From Phycisphaerales bacterium (lineage in GTDB: Bacteria > Planctomycetota > Phycisphaerae > Phycisphaerales > SM1A02): a DNA stretch of 8,013 nucleotides. Under the pieces are notes generated by a model. That model did not search any database, was not told the DNA's origin, and was given only the letters and a program-made list of their open reading frames with translations. Position numbers and translations under genes: made by a program. The DNA lies in the NCBI GenBank assembly GCA_007135295.1, contig SLJD01000081.1:1-8013 (forward strand), in the 5' to 3' direction. This document shows positions 7,080 through 8,013 of the stretch, one piece after another (position 1 is the first letter of the stretch; each line of letters begins with the position of its first letter).

Positions 7080-7109
7080 ATTATGCCCATACAACGCCCG
7101 GCGGATCAA
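7080..7109 (-). promoter_or_regulatory. Sigma-70-like promoter for the metal-related gene set
   Basis: On the minus strand, TTGATC (7109-7104) is followed after 18 bases by CATAAT (7085-7080). The matches to TTGACA and TATAAT are 4/6 and 5/6. The -10 box is 47 bases upstream of the ATG at 7032. It sits in the roughly 200-base gap between two genes and is the best promoter candidate in the window. Confidence 0.55.
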
Positions 7110-7194
7110 TGTTCATGCATTGGATCGGGCAAAAACACAAACGATTCTCACCGCCCTCACGCGGGCACACCATGCCGAGAAGCGAATCCGTGAT

Positions 7195-7229
7195 GCGAAA
7201 CCACTGACATGGCGCAGCGCCGGTCAGTG
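7195..7229 (-). terminator. Strong hairpin after the 7238-7759 gene, probable terminator
   Basis: CACTGAC (7202-7208) and GTCAGTG (7223-7229) form a perfect 7-base outer stem. Inside it a GGCGC/GCGCC segment can pair further. It starts 8 bases beyond the TAA of the upstream gene. On the minus strand it is followed by only a short GGTTTCG, so the T tract is weak. Placement supports a terminator. Confidence 0.45.
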
Positions 7230-7237
7230 TATTGTGG

Positions 7238-7759
7238 TTATGCGATGGCGGCCTTCACCACGCAGCATGGGCGGTGCAGAATCGCCGGATCATCGGTCAG
7301 TCCGGCCCAGAGCAGCGCCGCCCCCATGAGTGAACACGTCCGGTGGCTGGACGGCGCCCCACCGGATGGCGCCTCACCGGACGGCGCCTCCAGGGAATCC
7401 GGCATTGAATCCGGCTGCCCGCATCGCCGTTGATACGCTTCGAGGGCGGCCCGCGCATCGGCGAGATGGCTTTCCTTCTTGGCCGTCCCGCTGACGAACG
7501 CTTCCCAGAGGAAGAAATTCGCCTCGCCGCTGTCGAACTCCTCATAACAGAGCGTCGGCCGAATGATCTCTCTCACTTGGCGACGCACGTCCCGAAGCAC
7601 CCAGCAGAGTTGCACCAAACCGGTCACCAGCGACGCGGCCCCGGCTCCCGCGGAGAACGGCCGGTTGCCGTCGACCTCTCGCCCGCATCCCAGTTTCTCA
7701 CATGGCTCGGGGACGGGCACATACAGCGGGCATTCGAATCCGAGTGACACGTGGAACAC
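7238..7759 (-). CDS. Uncharacterised conserved-looking protein, probably N-terminally truncated
   Basis: The frame gives 173 residues if a GTG at 7759 is the start. No Shine-Dalgarno precedes it, and similarity-like sequence seems to continue upstream (AAIVQ) before the in-frame stop at 7865-7867, with no ATG, GTG or TTG in between. The first residues, VSLGFECPLYVPVP, look like an internal strand, not a protein start. The rest has well-ordered blocks: EGNRPFSAGAGA-like text (here DGNRPFSAGAGA, 31-42), a helix TGLVQLCWVLRDVR, NFFLWEAFVSGTAK, a helix ADARAALEAYQ and a C-terminal LMGAALLWAGLTDD. From memory this recalls an unnamed family, perhaps with an RNase H-like fold (DUF429-like), whose members have about 60 more N-terminal residues. 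That placement is weak. A repeat-expanded linker (PDSMPDS, then APSGEAPSGGAPS) sits near residues 116-133. It may be a decaying pseudogene. Confidence 0.5.
   Translation of the reverse strand: MFHVSLGFECPLYVPVPEPCEKLGCGREVDGNRPFSAGAGAASLVTGLVQLCWVLRDVRRQVREIIRPTLCYEEFDSGEANFFLWEAFVSGTAKKESHLADARAALEAYQRRCGQPDSMPDSLEAPSGEAPSGGAPSSHRTCSLMGAALLWAGLTDDPAILHRPCCVVKAAIA
7350..7394. repeat. Three tandem 15-bp repeats inside a coding region
   Basis: Three consecutive 15-base units occupy 7350-7364, 7365-7379 and 7380-7394, all of the form GAyGGCGCCyCACCG, with the last diverging in its final four bases. On the coding strand they encode a five-residue Ala-Pro-Ser-Gly-Glu/Gly period in the linker of the truncated protein. 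In-frame length means copy changes would not shift the frame. Confidence 0.85.
7395..7418. repeat. Two tandem 12-bp repeats adjoining the 15-bp repeats
   Basis: GAATCCGGCATT (7395-7406) is followed by GAATCCGGCTGC (7407-7418), identical in their first nine bases. They encode the PDSMPDS stretch and lie directly beside the 15-base array, so the whole linker appears to have grown by local duplication. Confidence 0.6.
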
Positions 7760-7947
7760 CTGAACAATGGCGGCTGTGTGGCGTGATGGATGTTTTGTGT
7801 GCTTGATGCCATCGCTGCAGATTCGAGGATGAGAGAGCGGGGCGTTTTTCGATCGACTGTTGTCTCAGCTGCGCTGCGTTCGGAAGCGGTGCTTTACGTT
7901 TATCAGCGGTTCGCCGTCCTTCGAGCCGATCCTCGACCGCCCGGTCG
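7760..7947. other. Region without a convincing gene upstream of the truncated CDS
   Basis: Reading the minus strand, I find no ORF with a start, Shine-Dalgarno and recognisable content. The frame of the downstream gene stays open to a TGA at 7867-7865 but has no start codon above 7759. A perfect dyad, CGACCG (7934-7939) and CGGTCG (7942-7947), lies directly after the stop of the ORF tail at 7948. No T tract follows. The stretch may hold eroded N-terminal coding sequence or the end of an inserted element; neither can be shown here. Confidence 0.4.
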
Positions 7948-8013
7948 TCAGCGTTCCGCCAGCGAAAGACTCCGTTTGGCGTTCGCCGCGATCAGCGTCA
8001 TACAGAAGTCAAA
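7948..8013 (-). CDS. Possible 3' tail of an unidentified ORF entering from the right edge
   Basis: The minus-strand frame beginning at the right edge encodes 21 residues (FDFCMTLIAANAKR and then SLSLAER) and ends with TGA at 7950-7948. A short, Arg/Lys-rich, partly helical end such as this occurs in many proteins, including transposases, but 21 residues are too few to identify. A perfect GC-rich dyad follows the stop immediately, as is common after a gene end. Confidence 0.3.
   Translation of the reverse strand, partial: FDFCMTLIAANAKRSLSLAER

Noticed and set aside
7350..7418. CRISPR array or integron-type repeat
   Set aside because: The units are contiguous without spacers, only 12-15 bases long, and in frame within a coding region.
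7948..8013. Transposase C-terminus
   Set aside because: Only 21 residues are visible, with no catalytic motif and no demonstrable terminal inverted repeat. Kept only as an unidentified ORF tail.

Overview
The window is high-GC DNA (roughly two thirds G+C by eye), and every gene I can support is on the minus strand, so transcription runs from high to low coordinates. Codon use is dominated by G/C at third positions and some genes lack a clear Shine-Dalgarno. The combination of a fused 5-oxoprolinase with an extended N-terminus, exported metal-binding proteins and a Gram-negative outer-membrane barrel suggests a Gram-negative environmental bacterium. Planctomycetota (Phycisphaerae-like) is my best guess, from general resemblance only. 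There is no rRNA, tRNA, CRISPR array or complete mobile element.

Layout in transcription order. (a) 8013-7760: a 22-codon 3' tail of an unidentified ORF entering from outside, then about 190 bases with no convincing gene. (b) 7759-7238: a protein of an uncharacterised family that seems to have lost its N-terminus. It carries a short tandem-repeat expansion and is followed by a strong hairpin. (c) 7109-5127: a putative metal-handling set of three exported proteins, preceded by a recognisable promoter and followed by an intrinsic terminator. They are a Cys-rich small secreted protein, a putative lipoprotein carrying one HMA (CxxC) domain, and an outer-membrane beta-barrel. No P-type ATPase or regulator is visible beside them. 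(d) 5033-1: a second likely transcription unit, made of a DegT/DnrJ/EryC1/StrS sugar aminotransferase, a small protein with the fold typical of phage 'ABA sandwich' proteins, and a large fused HyuA-HyuB 5-oxoprolinase that runs off the left edge.

Functionally, the trio in (c) could form a periplasm-to-outer-membrane route for binding and removing a soft metal such as copper or mercury. The unit in (d) joins a nucleotide-sugar aminotransferase to ATP-dependent 5-oxoproline opening (glutathione/pyroglutamate salvage); no metabolic link between the two is obvious, and they may simply be co-transcribed. The most unusual points are the three-protein exported metal set, the phage-type domain gene between two housekeeping enzymes, the N-terminally eroded gene near the right edge, and the long N-terminal insertion in the oxoprolinase.
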